Source: Siderastrea siderea (Eukaryota > Cnidaria > Anthozoa > Scleractinia > Rhizangiidae). Taken from it: a DNA stretch of 64,000 nucleotides. Within the stretch, counting starts at the first letter, position 1; the number at the start of each line of letters is the position of its first letter. Position numbers and translations under genes: made by a program. The stretch covers positions 30,650,001 through 30,714,000 of the forward strand of contig OZ034969.1 of the NCBI GenBank assembly GCA_964030785.1. The letters are read 5' to 3'. A model generated the notes under the pieces. That model was not told where the DNA came from. It saw nothing but the letters and a program-made list of their open reading frames with translations, and made no database searches. Positions 1-8,484 of this stretch are shown piece by piece.

Positions 1-389
1 GAAGAGTGGTGGGCCCTATTAGAGGCATTAAATTTTGTCTTTTCTAAAGTTTGTTGCCAATCTTGTTTTCAAAGATTTGTTTCAAACGATTAATTTTCTC
101 TTTAATTGAACAACTTCACTATAAATGACAGGGAATTTCTATTCCTTGGCACAAAGAGCTTTACATATATTGCCTGTGGCCAGTCACTTAAATGCTGATT
201 TTTCCTCCACACAAAGAAAATACCACATTGTTGGCAAGTACTTGCGAGGAAAATTTTACATTGCATGTTTGGTGCCCAGACGTCTCCCTACACGTAAATG
301 CTTGGCTACTAAGCTGTTGTCTATTCATTTCACATTAAACAATCAAAGAAAAGAAAGTCCAGCAACACTTCAACTATTTATATAGAATG
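1..389. other. No gene recognised
   Basis: This AT-rich stretch precedes the integrase pseudogene. The one open frame in it (125-385) has no recognisable motif and looks like chance. It may be an upstream part of the integrase gene too decayed to read. Confidence 0.5.
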
Positions 390-1116
390 ACTTCTTTGAT
401 AAGAGCAGACGAAGACTACAGACAACACCTGAACAGAAAAAACAGCTTAATCTTGACACACTCACAAAGCAGAAAATTGCAGAAATCACTGCAGTCTGAC
501 TGCAGAAGGAAAGGTTACCACCTCAGCTAATAAACTCAGCTCCCAGGAGAGATGTCTACTTTGTGTTATGTAAAGCCCACTCAGCAATTGCACATCGAGG
601 AAGGGACAAAACAGAAAAAAATACACCAGAAACTACTATGCAGGAATCTCTCAAGACATCATTAACTTGTTTGTTTCACTTTGTAAATTGCATCAGCAAC
701 AGAAAAGTGTGACAAACCATTGTAAGAAACCAATTACCAATGCAAGAAAAGAAAACCAGTTTCTCGCTCATGTAGAGGTGGCTCTTATTGACCTATGCAA
801 TTTGTTTTGTGAATGCCAATCCAGACAAAAGTGGGTACTTCATGTTGGGGATCATTTTAGTAAGTACTCATGGATGTTTGCTCTGAAAAATAAGCAGACT
901 GAAGCGGTAGGAGCAGCACCAACCAATTTATTTTGGATGTTTGGTTTCCCATTGATACTGCTACTCGATAAGCAGGTCCATGGGGCACTTCGACCACCAT
1001 CGACCCAAGGACTGGTGGAAAGAAATAACCGCACAGTCAAGAGAACATCCTAAACATTCTGAAAGAGAGAGATGCAAGTCTTGGAAAGTGGTGCACAGTT
1101 CTAGGTGAGGCAGCAT
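390..1116 (+). pseudogene. Retroviral-type integrase pseudogene, part 1 (KRBA2/GIN-like)
   Basis: This is the first part of a broken integrase gene. Reading from about 417 there is a conserved N-terminal stretch with a TGA stop near 496, then an HH..CC-like zinc-binding remnant (AHSAIAHRGRDKT around 570-612). A 1-nt shift leads into the long frame 667-1053, which carries LHQQQKSV, KWVLHVGDHFSKYSW and QGLVERNNR. These are hallmarks of the integrase core in KRBA2-like proteins derived from Ginger/GIN elements. The second catalytic Asp region (usually SDNG) is deleted and reads LLDKQVHG, so it cannot be catalytic. The frame carries on past 1053 into LGKWCT..GEAAYK up to the BEL insertion at 1117-1121. 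The remainder is at 3844-4202 and 7380-7597. Family assignment is from memory of the motif set. Confidence 0.75.
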
Positions 1117-1121
1117 ACAAA
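1117..1121. repeat. 5-bp target-site duplication (ACAAA), left copy
   Basis: ACAAA directly precedes the 5' LTR and is repeated at 3844-3848 after the 3' LTR. Removing the element and one copy restores the integrase reading frame. Confidence 0.8.
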
Positions 1122-1440
1122 TGTCAGAAACTGCGTTATTTATATTCGTTTATTTTGTCATGATTGTTAAGTGATTTTCAAGTACAAGGGTAATTAGGTG
1201 CAAACTCAATTAGCAGGAGATTTTAAAAGGATTGTATCTTTAAGAGAGCCAAGAAAGCAATTATGACAGCAACCGGACATTCCGTGCAAGGCGTTCTATT
1301 TAGAGACAAGAGAACAAAACAGTGTTATGAAATATAGAGAAATCCTAGACGATAGTATTTTCAGAGTAAATCAAAGGTTGTAAGCGACGTGTTTCAATAA
1401 AGCGAGAGAAATTGAACGAAACCACCTTACGATTTCCAAA
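1122..1440 (+). repeat. 5' LTR
   Basis: It begins TGTCAGAAAC and matches 3531-3843 along its whole length. It has 6 bp more near its end (1418-1425). It contains AATAAA at 1396-1401, a plausible polyadenylation signal. The exact right end is uncertain by 1-3 bases because it falls in a run of A. Confidence 0.85.
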
Positions 1441-1443
1441 ACC

Positions 1444-1461
1444 TGGCACCTCCGACAAATG
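1444..1461 (+). other. Possible tRNA primer-binding site
   Basis: TGGCACCTCC begins three bases after the 5' LTR, where reverse-transcription priming sites lie, and it starts with TGG as expected for pairing to a tRNA CCA end. The tRNA was not identified. Confidence 0.45.
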
Positions 1462-1495
1462 GACAGTGATAGATCTGGATCTATCTAAACCAGTG

Positions 1496-1987
1496 ATGAT
1501 CAGTGGGCTGAATGGAAAACTCAAAACCTTACGTTTTCGCATCAACAAAACAGAGGAAATTATGAACAAACATGATAAAGAAACTTTGGAGAGACACCAA
1601 GCTTCGATCGCCAATATCCCATCAGCGGTAAATACCCTAAAAGAGAGTATCAAAGAAAAGAAATTTTCTAAGGGAGAAACAGAGGAACAAGTCATAGAAT
1701 GGGGTGCAGAAGCCGAATCCATGCTTGCAGAAGCCGACAAATGCACCAGAAAGATAGCAAAACAACTCAAGGACATGAATCTTGCTGCACAAGACGCAGA
1801 TGCCTTACAAGCACACCACAAAGCCATACAGCTGGAAAGACAATTAACTGAACAGAAACTGCAGCAAGAGCAAGAAGCGGCAGCAAAGGTGCATGCCGAA
1901 CAGTTGGCGTTTGAGAAACAGAAAAACATTTTGTTACAAACTTCTCCATCTCTTTGCTCTCAAGACGGAGGAGCAAGTTGTCATTAG
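1496..1987 (+). pseudogene. BEL/Pao gag N-terminal remnant (coiled coil)
   Basis: The open frame runs from upstream through 1987, with the first ATG at 1496 (MISGLNGKLK). The translated part is rich in Glu, Lys, Gln and Ala, for example QLERQLTEQK-like heptads around 1830-1930, and predicts a long coiled coil. This is typical of the gag N-terminus in BEL/Pao elements. No zinc knuckles follow. The frame ends at TAG 1985-1987 close to the deletion that removed the rest of gag-pol. It would act in particle assembly if intact; here it is a fragment. Confidence 0.6.
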
Positions 1988-2310
1988 TATATCAGCCTGG
2001 CCTTCATGGTTTTTGTGGGAGAGCTGGGCATGAAAGTTACGAAGCAGTCTCTGAAGCAATGTAAAATGGCAATCGAAACAGAGAAACGCAGAGGGACAAA
2101 ACTCACCCCATGTCCACAAGATGATCTTTATTCTATTTTAAAATGTTTCAGCTATCACTAACAAAGGTAAGAATTCAACAGGTATCATTTATTTGCAACT
2201 CATCAGTCAAAAGCTACGGCTCGGCGGGCTTCTTCACAAAATAAAACACTTGCCCGGTAATTTTTTCAGCTTGTCCCGGGCGTCCAGGCTGCCTATTTGT
2301 CGGACGCTGC

Positions 2311-3368
2311 CTGTGCACAGTCCTCCCCAAGCACCCCCTACTGAGAGAGAAAACACAAGGAGACACGCCCTTCAGTGTGATCGGAGTGGATTTCGCCGGT
2401 CCAGAGAAATACCTCCAGAAACCAAAGAGGGAACAAAAGGCCTACGTGGTACTCTACTCTTGCAGCCTAACCCATGGAGTATTCCTAGAACTGTTACCGA
2501 GCTTGGAGACAGGGGAGTTTATCAAGAGCCTGAAACGACTGATAGCGAGAAGAGGAAGGCCAGCAAAAGTATTTTCCGACAATGGAAAAACCTTCGTAGC
2601 GGCAGCCAAGTGGTTGAGCAAGGTGCACAAGGATGAAAAATTCAACGATTTCTTCGCCAAGCAGTCCATTACCTGGCAGTTTAACCTCAGCCGTGCCCCA
2701 TGGTGAGGCGGACAATTTGAATGCCTCATCGGCCTGATGAAAGCTGCGTTCTACAAAACCGTTGGACAAGGTCTGCTTACCTGGGAGGAGCTGAACGAGG
2801 TTCTTCTCAACAACCGGCCACTGAGCTACCTAGAGGAGGATGTTCAACTTCCCACACTCACACCGAATTCACTTCTCTTCCTAATTCCAACATTTTTCCA
2901 GAGCTTTCGCCATATCAGCTGGAGGAGAGAGACCCGAGGAGGAGAGCCAAATTTATGCAGAAAAGCAAGGATGCAATGTGGCGTTGCTGGACATCTGAGT
3001 ACCTGAGAGTGTTGCGGGAACGACGTTGTCTCAAACACAGTAATGGAGAGAACAGTCTTGCAGTGGGGGATGTAGTGATAGTCAAATCAGCTGAGCGCAG
3101 CCGAAATTGCTGGCCCCTTGGCATTATCGAGACGCTGATTGTAGGCAGAGACCAGGTCATTCGTGGCGCTAAATTACGAGTGGAAAAAAATGGCATAGAA
3201 CGAGCAGTACAACACCTGTACCCGTTGGAGCTTTCCTGTGACAAAAAAGTCCCTGCCAACCCAGTACCGCTCAACCCCAGCGCCCCAACATTTCGATCGA
3301 GGCGAGATGCTGCAGCAGCGGCTAATCTACGCATACAAGATGTAGCTCACTTCAAGGATGAGCAATAA
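2311..3368 (+). pseudogene. BEL/Pao integrase with DUF5641-like C-terminus, broken
   Basis: The frame at 2377-2706 contains the first catalytic Asp (GVDFAGP) and the second (FSDNGKTF), and reads up to SRAPW. A TGA at 2704-2706 stands where the family has Trp, followed by GGQFECLIG in the same frame, which holds the catalytic Glu. A second lesion, a frameshift between about 2860 and 2900, moves the frame to the one ending at 3368. That last part reads GDVVIVKS..R..WPLGII and matches the C-terminal domain that follows integrase in BEL/Pao polyproteins. The two lesions and the missing reverse transcriptase show it is dead. Confidence 0.8.
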
Positions 3369-3518
3369 GTGGAACACTGACCTTTGAACATTTCATTTAT
3401 CTTATTTGGAGAACGTTGATTCATTGATTCATGACTTTGTTTACCTTTATTAATTGAGTGACACCTTTTTTGAGACTCAGTTTCCATAGTGATACATACG
3501 CCATATGCTATATGTCAT

Positions 3519-3530
3519 ATGAGGGGAGTG
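3519..3530 (+). other. Polypurine tract
   Basis: GAGGGGAGTG sits immediately before the 3' LTR, where plus-strand DNA priming occurs in LTR retrotransposons. Confidence 0.6.
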
Positions 3531-3843
3531 TGTCAGAAACTGCGTTATTTATATTCGTTTATTTTGTCATGATTGTTAAGTGAGTTTCAAGTACAAGGGT
3601 AATTAGGTGAAAACTCAATTAGCAGGAGATTTTAAAAGGATTGTATCTTTAAGCGAGCCAAGAAAACAATTATGACAGCAACCGGACATTCCATGCAAGG
3701 CGTTCTACGTAGAGATAAGAGACCAATACAGTGTTATGAAATATAGAGAAATCCTAGACGATAGTTTTTTCAGAGTAAATCAAAGGTTGTAAGCGACGTG
3801 TTTCAATAAAGCGAGAGAAATTGAACTACTTACGATTTCCAAA
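3531..3843 (+). repeat. 3' LTR
   Basis: A direct repeat of 1122-1440 that starts TGTCAGAAAC and is followed by the right copy of the ACAAA target duplication (3844-3848). Confidence 0.85.
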
Positions 3844-4202
3844 ACAAAAACAACAAAACCTTACACAGGGCAATAAACAAAGTCCCATCTGAAGTTGTGT
3901 TTGGTATACTCCCAAGGAAAGAGATTGGTGGTGGAACAGAAGATCACTGAGCAACCGACAACCTGGAAAAAGAAAATGCACACACCCTGGCTTCTGAGTT
4001 TTATGAACCCAGCACTGAAGATGACCCTGCACCACCTTCTGAAAATACTAACCAAGCACAACCTTCTGTGGCTGACCTCCAAGTGGGATCTCCAGTTGAA
4101 AACCACACAAACGAAAACATGCCACCCATGAAGGTGTCAGTGAAAAGCAAGAAAGCTATAACAAGAAAATGAAGGAATCCAGAAACAAAGTGGATAAATT
4201 TA
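3844..4202 (+). pseudogene. Integrase pseudogene, part 2 (KRBA2/GIN-like)
   Basis: After the 3' LTR the interrupted integrase continues in frame with LHRAINKVPSEVVFGILPR, a conserved C-terminal piece of KRBA2-like integrases. A TGA follows near 3949, then an acidic linker, then a 1-nt frameshift near 4160 before NKKMKESRNKVDKF, where the second transposon begins. It joins part 1 (390-1116) across the BEL element and part 3 (7380-7597) across the DNA transposon. Confidence 0.75.
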
Positions 4203-4319
4203 CAGTCAAACCGGATGTTCCTTTGATGGAAACCTTGCAAACTTCCGCCGCAACCTTGGTAATTTGATTGACAGTTTGAGTGGAGCAAGTTGCAACCCGC
4301 GCCAGCAAGTTACAACCTG
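4203..4319 (+). repeat. Left terminal inverted repeat
   Basis: It matches the reverse complement of 7261-7377 with only a handful of differences. The inner part has repeats of GCAAGTTGCAACCCGCGC. The left end carries one extra diverged copy at about 4307-4332. These could be transposase binding sites. Confidence 0.85.
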
Positions 4320-4362
4320 CGCGAGCAAGTTGGTCAGTTCATTGACTGTTGGGATTTACAAA

Positions 4363-5742
4363 ATGTTTCAGGTGCTGCTACAGTATTTTGAGGATAGATT
4401 TGCCAGTTTCTACGTTGAGGAGCCAGTCAACAACTACAACGAGCTTCTTGATCGCGTGAAAAAAGCTATTCCAGTTCTTCGAGGTGTAGGCAACGAACAA
4501 ATAGTAGTATCCTACAAGGATGTGTCATTACAAACGTTTATAAATATCGACAGGGATGAGACTTTACATGTATTGGAAGCCTTCAGAAACGCTTCGCCTT
4601 GCGGATCAGAAATTTACCGACGTGTCCATTTAAAGGTAAGGGAGAGTGACTCGCCGTTTTTGCTGAAAAGACGCTCTAATTTGGCGGGGACAAGTGCGGA
4701 AAGCACTTCAACAACGCAACCCAAGAGCCTTCTTCCCTCGTTTGCGAGCAGTGTAAATTCTGAGAGATCGGCGGTGGAAGACGTCTGCGACTGGAAAATT
4801 TCCAAAGGAAATCAGCTTACACGGAAGCTTCAAAGTCTTAACGACAGCAAGTTGGCTGTCGAAACACACATTCGAGAACTCGAAATTGATGTAGTTGAGC
4901 CGCCACGCGTTGGCGGCTACGCAACCATGATATGCGGGAATTGTCACATTCGTGGCCACAGGGCTGAGGGAAACCGCGGGAACGGTTCATGCAAATCGCC
5001 ACCTTGTAATTCATATATTTCTTGTGGACAAAAGAAAAAACATCCTGAATATTTTGAGGAAATAAGGAACATGAAAAAACAACTCAAAGACCTTCAGAAA
5101 GAAATTGACACTGTAACAATGGAAAAAAAGAACTTCGATTCTTTTCAGTCCAAATCAATATCGGCATTCTCATCAGCAATAACTCCGCGACTGGCTAAAG
5201 CCTTCCCAGAGAAATACTCCATAAAAACGGCAAAAGGAAAACTAGAATTACAAAAGGACATTGCAACATTGAGATTAGCTTGTGCTAATAAAATTCCCCT
5301 ACGTGCAGACTCAATTAGCGACCGAGAACTATTTACATCGTTACTGGATAAACAAAGAAAAATCATGAATGAGGTTTATGCCCCAGTAGATGTAAAGGCA
5401 AGCGCAAATGGGAATCAAACAACAGTTAATTTTGCCGTGTCACCTGTGCGAACAGAGCGAAGACAGAAAAGGTCAAGAAGTCCTAGCTCTGAAAGTAGCG
5501 AAGAGTCGGAGTCGTCGCCTGAAAGAAAACATAAGCGTCGAAAGAAGAAATCTCATCGTCGCAAGAAGTCTAGCCGGTCAAAGAAGTCTCGGAAAAAGCG
5601 CCGAAAATATGACAGTTCCAGTGAATCGGAGGATAATCATAATCGCTCAAAGGCTGTTTCAGTAAAACAAAAATGTAGTTTGGACGAACTCGCAACAATA
5701 GCGGTTGCCATTACTGATAGTAACAACTGCGGGAAGAGTTAA
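4363..5742 (+). CDS. Transposon accessory protein: PB1-like, zinc-knuckle, coiled-coil, RS-rich (459 aa)
   Basis: The open frame is intact. An upstream in-frame ATG at 4264 lies inside the terminal repeat, so I prefer the ATG at 4363 (MFQVLLQYF). Residues 1-85 look like a small alpha/beta PB1 or ubiquitin-like fold. A cysteine/histidine cluster follows: C191-x2-C194-x4-H199, then C210, C215, C221 and H227, a zinc-knuckle-like arrangement with non-standard spacing. A coiled coil follows at about 228-260. Residues about 365-430 are an Arg-Ser and Lys-rich tract (RSRSPSSESSEESES and similar) like SR splicing proteins or a nuclear-localising DNA-binding tail. Its place inside the transposon, convergent with the transposase, suggests a role in transposition, such as binding ends or RNA, or targeting chromatin. 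Function is inferred; I know no named family. Confidence 0.7.
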   Translation: MFQVLLQYFEDRFASFYVEEPVNNYNELLDRVKKAIPVLRGVGNEQIVVSYKDVSLQTFINIDRDETLHVLEAFRNASPCGSEIYRRVHLKVRESDSPFLLKRRSNLAGTSAESTSTTQPKSLLPSFASSVNSERSAVEDVCDWKISKGNQLTRKLQSLNDSKLAVETHIRELEIDVVEPPRVGGYATMICGNCHIRGHRAEGNRGNGSCKSPPCNSYISCGQKKKHPEYFEEIRNMKKQLKDLQKEIDTVTMEKKNFDSFQSKSISAFSSAITPRLAKAFPEKYSIKTAKGKLELQKDIATLRLACANKIPLRADSISDRELFTSLLDKQRKIMNEVYAPVDVKASANGNQTTVNFAVSPVRTERRQKRSRSPSSESSEESESSPERKHKRRKKKSHRRKKSSRSKKSRKKRRKYDSSSESEDNHNRSKAVSVKQKCSLDELATIAVAITDSNNCGKS

Positions 5743-5985
5743 GCGATAAGTGTTTCAAGCAATCTCAGGTAGAGAACGTTTATGTTGAGTTCAAACTGGG
5801 GGAACGTGTTGTTAGTTTTTCATGGCGAGGAAATGTTGCGTTACATGCCATACAATGAATAATTAAAAACTTCATGTTTGTTTACAATTTGAAAACGTGG
5901 CCGTCGCCAACTCAGGCGCCGAGTTTGCTGTTGATGATATAAATTGTTTTTTTCTTATTCAGAATAATAATGTAAGAGTTCTTTT

Positions 5986-5991
5986 AATAAA
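5986..5991 (+). terminator. Polyadenylation signal of the accessory gene
   Basis: AATAAA lies about 245 nt after the stop at 5742, in the convergent intergenic gap. Confidence 0.45.
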
Positions 5992-6181
5992 AAAAAACAT
6001 TAACAAGAATACAGCTGTGTTTACATATTATATGTATACATAAAGTTCCAGCGAAAATCAACTCACAAATAACCTACACTGTTCCTGAAGATTAAGTTAT
6101 TAAACTACATCAAGTTGCCACGAATTTCAGTGCATAGCGTTCGCTAATTTGACACGCTTTGTTATGACTAAAGGAAATGAC

Positions 6182-6187
6182 TTTATT
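6182..6187 (-). terminator. Polyadenylation signal of the transposase gene
   Basis: AATAAA on the minus strand lies 27 nt past the transposase stop. Confidence 0.5.
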
Positions 6188-6213
6188 TATTTACTTGAAC
6201 ATGTTAACTAACT

Positions 6214-7224
6214 TCAAATGACAAATCCGCAATGCTGAAAGAACTTCTGGGACATTGTTGGCGTGACTGTTTGCAAAGCCTCGGTAATAGCAAGTTCAGT
6301 GTAATTTTGGGAAAATTGTTCATTCTTTCTTAAGAATAATTTCATGTGTCTAAAACAAAATTCACACGTATTAAAATCGGGACTATAAGGCGGCTGAAAT
6401 ACAAGTTCAATACCACGGCGTCCGAGCATTCTTCGTAGTTCATCTTCTGCAAATCGTCCGTGATGAAAACCGCAATTATCCATCACAATAATATCACCAT
6501 TCGCAAGGACAGGATTACCGTAAACTGGGTCTACAATATCCATGCTTTCTTCAAAAAAGTGGAGCATTTCAAGGCCATTAGATGGCCCTTCCAATATGTT
6601 GGAATAGTCTACTCCAAAACAACTATGAAGGAGGTTAACTGTGTAGGTAGCGTTTGAAGAATAGCGCTTCACTTCAATAGCTGGCTGCCCTTTACTGCTA
6701 TGCCCATAATTTCGATTTGGTGTTGTCTTGGTCACTGATGATTCATCAAAAAAATGAACTTTTAACGGGTCAACTCCAGCCATGAACATAATGTAGTCTT
6801 GCGTTTTTATAAGGTTTTCCTCGCTGAGCGACTCTTCAGGGCAAACGGAAAGTTTTAGGTCTTGCCTCAAAATGTCGCTAATTTTAGAACAAGAGGGAGC
6901 ATTGGCGGCCGTACATATTCCGTTGCCAACAAGAGCTTGCCTGATTTCTGAATTGTAAGTACTAGGTTTAGTTATTTTACAGTATTCCACAAATTCAACG
7001 ACTTCTGGAGTAGAAACCGTTCGTTCTTTCCAACCAGGTTTTCCGGGAAAATACGTCCCATGTTGCAGAAAATGTTTCACAATATTGGATACAGTTTGTG
7101 GCGATAATCCAACAACTTCCGCGATTTGTGCCTGTTTTGTGCCAGACGACCACAAGGCAATTATTTGTTCCCTTTTCTCAACTGAAGTGGGATGATTACG
7201 ATGTATGTGAGCTATAAAACCCAC
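6214..7224 (-). CDS. DDE transposase, Tc1/IS630 type with DD38E spacing (about 336 aa)
   Basis: It cuts and pastes the element at TA. An N-terminal helix-turn-helix (EQIIALWSSGTKQAQIAEVV) precedes a DDE_3-type core. The catalytic residues are D160 (VHFFDES), D249 (IIVMDNCGFHH) and E288 (YSPDFNTCEF). There are 38 residues between the second Asp and Glu, so DD38E rather than DD34E/D of classical Tc1/mariner. All three are intact. The start is odd: the frame opens at GTG 7224 with a TAA at 7237-7239 and no ATG before the helix-turn-helix. An ATG at 7242-7244 would join it in frame if 7212-7240 (29 nt, GTAAGT...TATAG) were an intron. That is very short for an animal, so the true start is unresolved. 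Confidence 0.85.
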   Translation of the reverse strand: MGFIAHIHRNHPTSVEKREQIIALWSSGTKQAQIAEVVGLSPQTVSNIVKHFLQHGTYFPGKPGWKERTVSTPEVVEFVEYCKITKPSTYNSEIRQALVGNGICTAANAPSCSKISDILRQDLKLSVCPEESLSEENLIKTQDYIMFMAGVDPLKVHFFDESSVTKTTPNRNYGHSSKGQPAIEVKRYSSNATYTVNLLHSCFGVDYSNILEGPSNGLEMLHFFEESMDIVDPVYGNPVLANGDIIVMDNCGFHHGRFAEDELRRMLGRRGIELVFQPPYSPDFNTCEFCFRHMKLFLRKNEQFSQNYTELAITEALQTVTPTMSQKFFQHCGFVI

Positions 7225-7260
7225 AAAATTCGCAACTTACACATCAAATAAAATTTGAAA

Positions 7261-7377
7261 ACGGTTGCAACTTGCTCGCGCGGGTTGCAACTTGCTTCAC
7301 TCAAACTGTCAATCAAATTACCAAGGTTGCGGCGGAAGTTTGCAAGGTTGCCATCAAAAGAACATCCGGTTTGACTG
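7261..7377 (-). repeat. Right terminal inverted repeat
   Basis: It mirrors 4203-4319 and is followed by TA at 7378-7379. Confidence 0.85.
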
Positions 7378-7379
7378 TA

Positions 7380-7597
7380 AGATTAGTGACTTTGTTTCTA
7401 TCAAAAGTGACAAAGTTGACAAAATGTCACCACTACATCCAAATGTACTGCTTGGAAACGTTACATTAGTTGAAAACAATTATGCTAAAATAGCAACTAA
7501 ATTTGGAATCATTTCAACATACATTTCTAGGAGCCGACTGAACAAGTGCACGCAAACAAGAGAAAATTTTGACTACACCGGTACTGTAGGACGATAA
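7380..7597 (+). pseudogene. Integrase pseudogene, part 3 (C-terminus)
   Basis: This is the C-terminal SH3-like or chromo-like tail of the same integrase, reading KVDKMSPLHPNVLLGNV and ATKFGIISTYISRSRLNKC up to TAA at 7595-7597. KRBA2-like integrases end with this block. It connects in frame with 4186-4202 once the transposon and one TA are removed. Confidence 0.75.
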
Positions 7598-7721
7598 CAA
7601 ATGGACCTTAAAAGATCTAATTAACCTGACTGAGAACAAACTGACCTAGGTTTATAACAAATTGACCTTAAGATCAAATTAACCTGGGTTAGAACAAATT
7701 GACCTAGGTTGAAAACAAATT
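7596..7721. repeat. Short tandem repeat, AACAAATTGACCTAGG type
   Basis: Two copies of a unit of about 57-60 bp alternate variants of AACAAATTGACCT(AGG/TAA) and AATTAACCTGG. The same motif recurs at about 8740-8772, beyond the Crypton-like remnant, suggesting the material between was inserted into or flanked by this repeat. Confidence 0.55.
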
Positions 7722-7738
7722 AAGTTTAGTTTAAGTAA

Positions 7739-7838
7739 TGTTTAATAAACGAGCAGGAGTGCTTTATCAAGTTTAAAACACGAGGCGCAGCAGAGTGTTT
7801 TAGACTTCATAAAGCACGAACTGCCAGTTTATTGAACG
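7739..7838. repeat. Imperfect palindrome
   Basis: GTTTAATAAACGAGCAG..GTGCTTTAT on the left pairs with ATAAAGCAC..CTGCCAGTTTATTGAAC on the right, around a centre near 7790. It sits just upstream of the Crypton-like remnant. Confidence 0.6.
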
Positions 7839-7996
7839 GCTTCAAAGACATTCCTAGATAAGCATGTCCCAATAGAGTTCATAACATCGATGCTTTTGTG
7901 GACGTTGGAAATTAGCATACGAAAAATATATTACGTCGAAAATTAGTATGCAAGAAAATCAAAACTCACACGTGTTTTGAACTGAACGAAGAGGAC

Positions 7997-8313
7997 ATGG
8001 CGTCCTCTTCCAGGGCTTTTCGGAGGCCTAAAAATGCTGAGGAAGAGAGGAAATTATTAGAAAGTGCTACCCCAAAGTCAACACAGGTTAGTAATATTTT
8101 AGGCCCCCTGAAAATCTGGAGGCTACGAGCAAAGCGTCAAACGCAGAGGTTATGGGAAACGACATGGAGTCGCTTCTGCCAGCTGATCTAAATTTCGAAA
8201 TTTCAGATGATGTATTGTCTAATATGCCTTTACCAGATTACGGTAGTAATGTAATACAGAATTTTTCTGGATCTGTATTTAACAACTGTACTATTAATTT
8301 TGTACAAAAGTAA
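7997..8313 (+). pseudogene. Crypton-like tyrosine recombinase gene with the catalytic middle deleted
   Basis: The frame starts at ATG 7997 with SSRAFRRPKNAEEERKLLES, which resembles the N-terminus of cnidarian Crypton-derived (KIAA1958/QRICH1/ZMYM-like, DUF3504) proteins. After about 8085 the frame shifts, and from about 8106 a second frame continues to TAA 8311-8313 with ESLLPADLNFEIS and ends SGSVFNNCTINFVQK, a C-terminal signature I associate with the same family. The recombinase core (R-H-R-Y) that should lie between is missing, so the gene encodes both ends only. The junction is near 8085-8106. Family assignment is from memory and the deletion is inferred. Confidence 0.5.
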
Positions 8314-8401
8314 ATTTACTGTGTGTGTAAATTAAAGAACATTAAATATTCACCCACCATTTGTTGTTTCAGTTGATGTGTTGATAATTAATATTCATAA
8401 A

Positions 8402-8484
8402 TCACGTGCAGTGACTTTATATCCGATAAAACAACGCATACTAATAAGGAAGAGGTTTTTATCAATATAAAGTCAATGCACGTG
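8402..8484. repeat. Imperfect palindrome with CACGTG arms
   Basis: CACGTGCAGTGACTTTATAT at 8404-8423 pairs with ATATAAAGTCAATGCACGTG at 8464-8483. The 40-bp loop is AT-rich. It follows the Crypton-like remnant and may be part of the same non-autonomous element. Confidence 0.65.

Larger units (their letters stand above)
1122..3843 (+). mobile_element. BEL/Pao LTR retrotransposon, internally deleted
   Basis: Two direct repeats of 319 and 313 bp bound a 2.1-kb interior. The interior runs in order: a primer-binding-like site, a coiled-coil gag remnant, a BEL/Pao-type integrase with its C-terminal DUF5641-like region, and a polypurine tract. Protease, reverse transcriptase and RNase H are absent, so about half of a normal 5-6 kb BEL element is missing, with the deletion between roughly 1990 and 2300. 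The LTRs differ by about 11 substitutions and one 6-bp indel by eye (about 96% identity), so the insertion is fairly old. Any movement would need proteins supplied in trans. The 5-bp target duplication fits the 4-6 bp usual for BEL/Pao. Confidence 0.85.
4203..7377. mobile_element. Two-gene Tc1/IS630-like DNA transposon (3,175 bp)
   Basis: It is bounded by near-identical terminal inverted repeats of about 117 bp starting CAGTCAAACCGGATG, with TA on both sides (4201-4202 and 7378-7379), the target of the Tc1/mariner/IS630 group. It contains two convergent long open frames: a zinc-knuckle/RS-rich protein (4363-5742, plus) and a DDE transposase (6214-7224, minus). The target can be read through: joining the flanks at TA gives the continuous integrase peptide KVDKFKISDFVSIKS. 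Both frames lack internal stops, so this copy looks young. Two genes in a Tc1/IS630-type element is unusual; most carry the transposase alone. Confidence 0.85.

Noticed and set aside
1345..1929. 194-aa Cys/Ser-rich minus frame
   Set aside because: It is antisense to the gag coiled coil and LTR. Its composition is the mirror of the Gln/Glu-rich sense protein.
2193..2636. 147-aa frame
   Set aside because: It overlaps the integrase in another frame and has no motifs. The frame from 2377 carries the catalytic residues.
7596..7721. CRISPR-like alternation of repeat and spacer
   Set aside because: The copies are imperfect and adjoining, the spacers are not unique, and the genome is eukaryotic.
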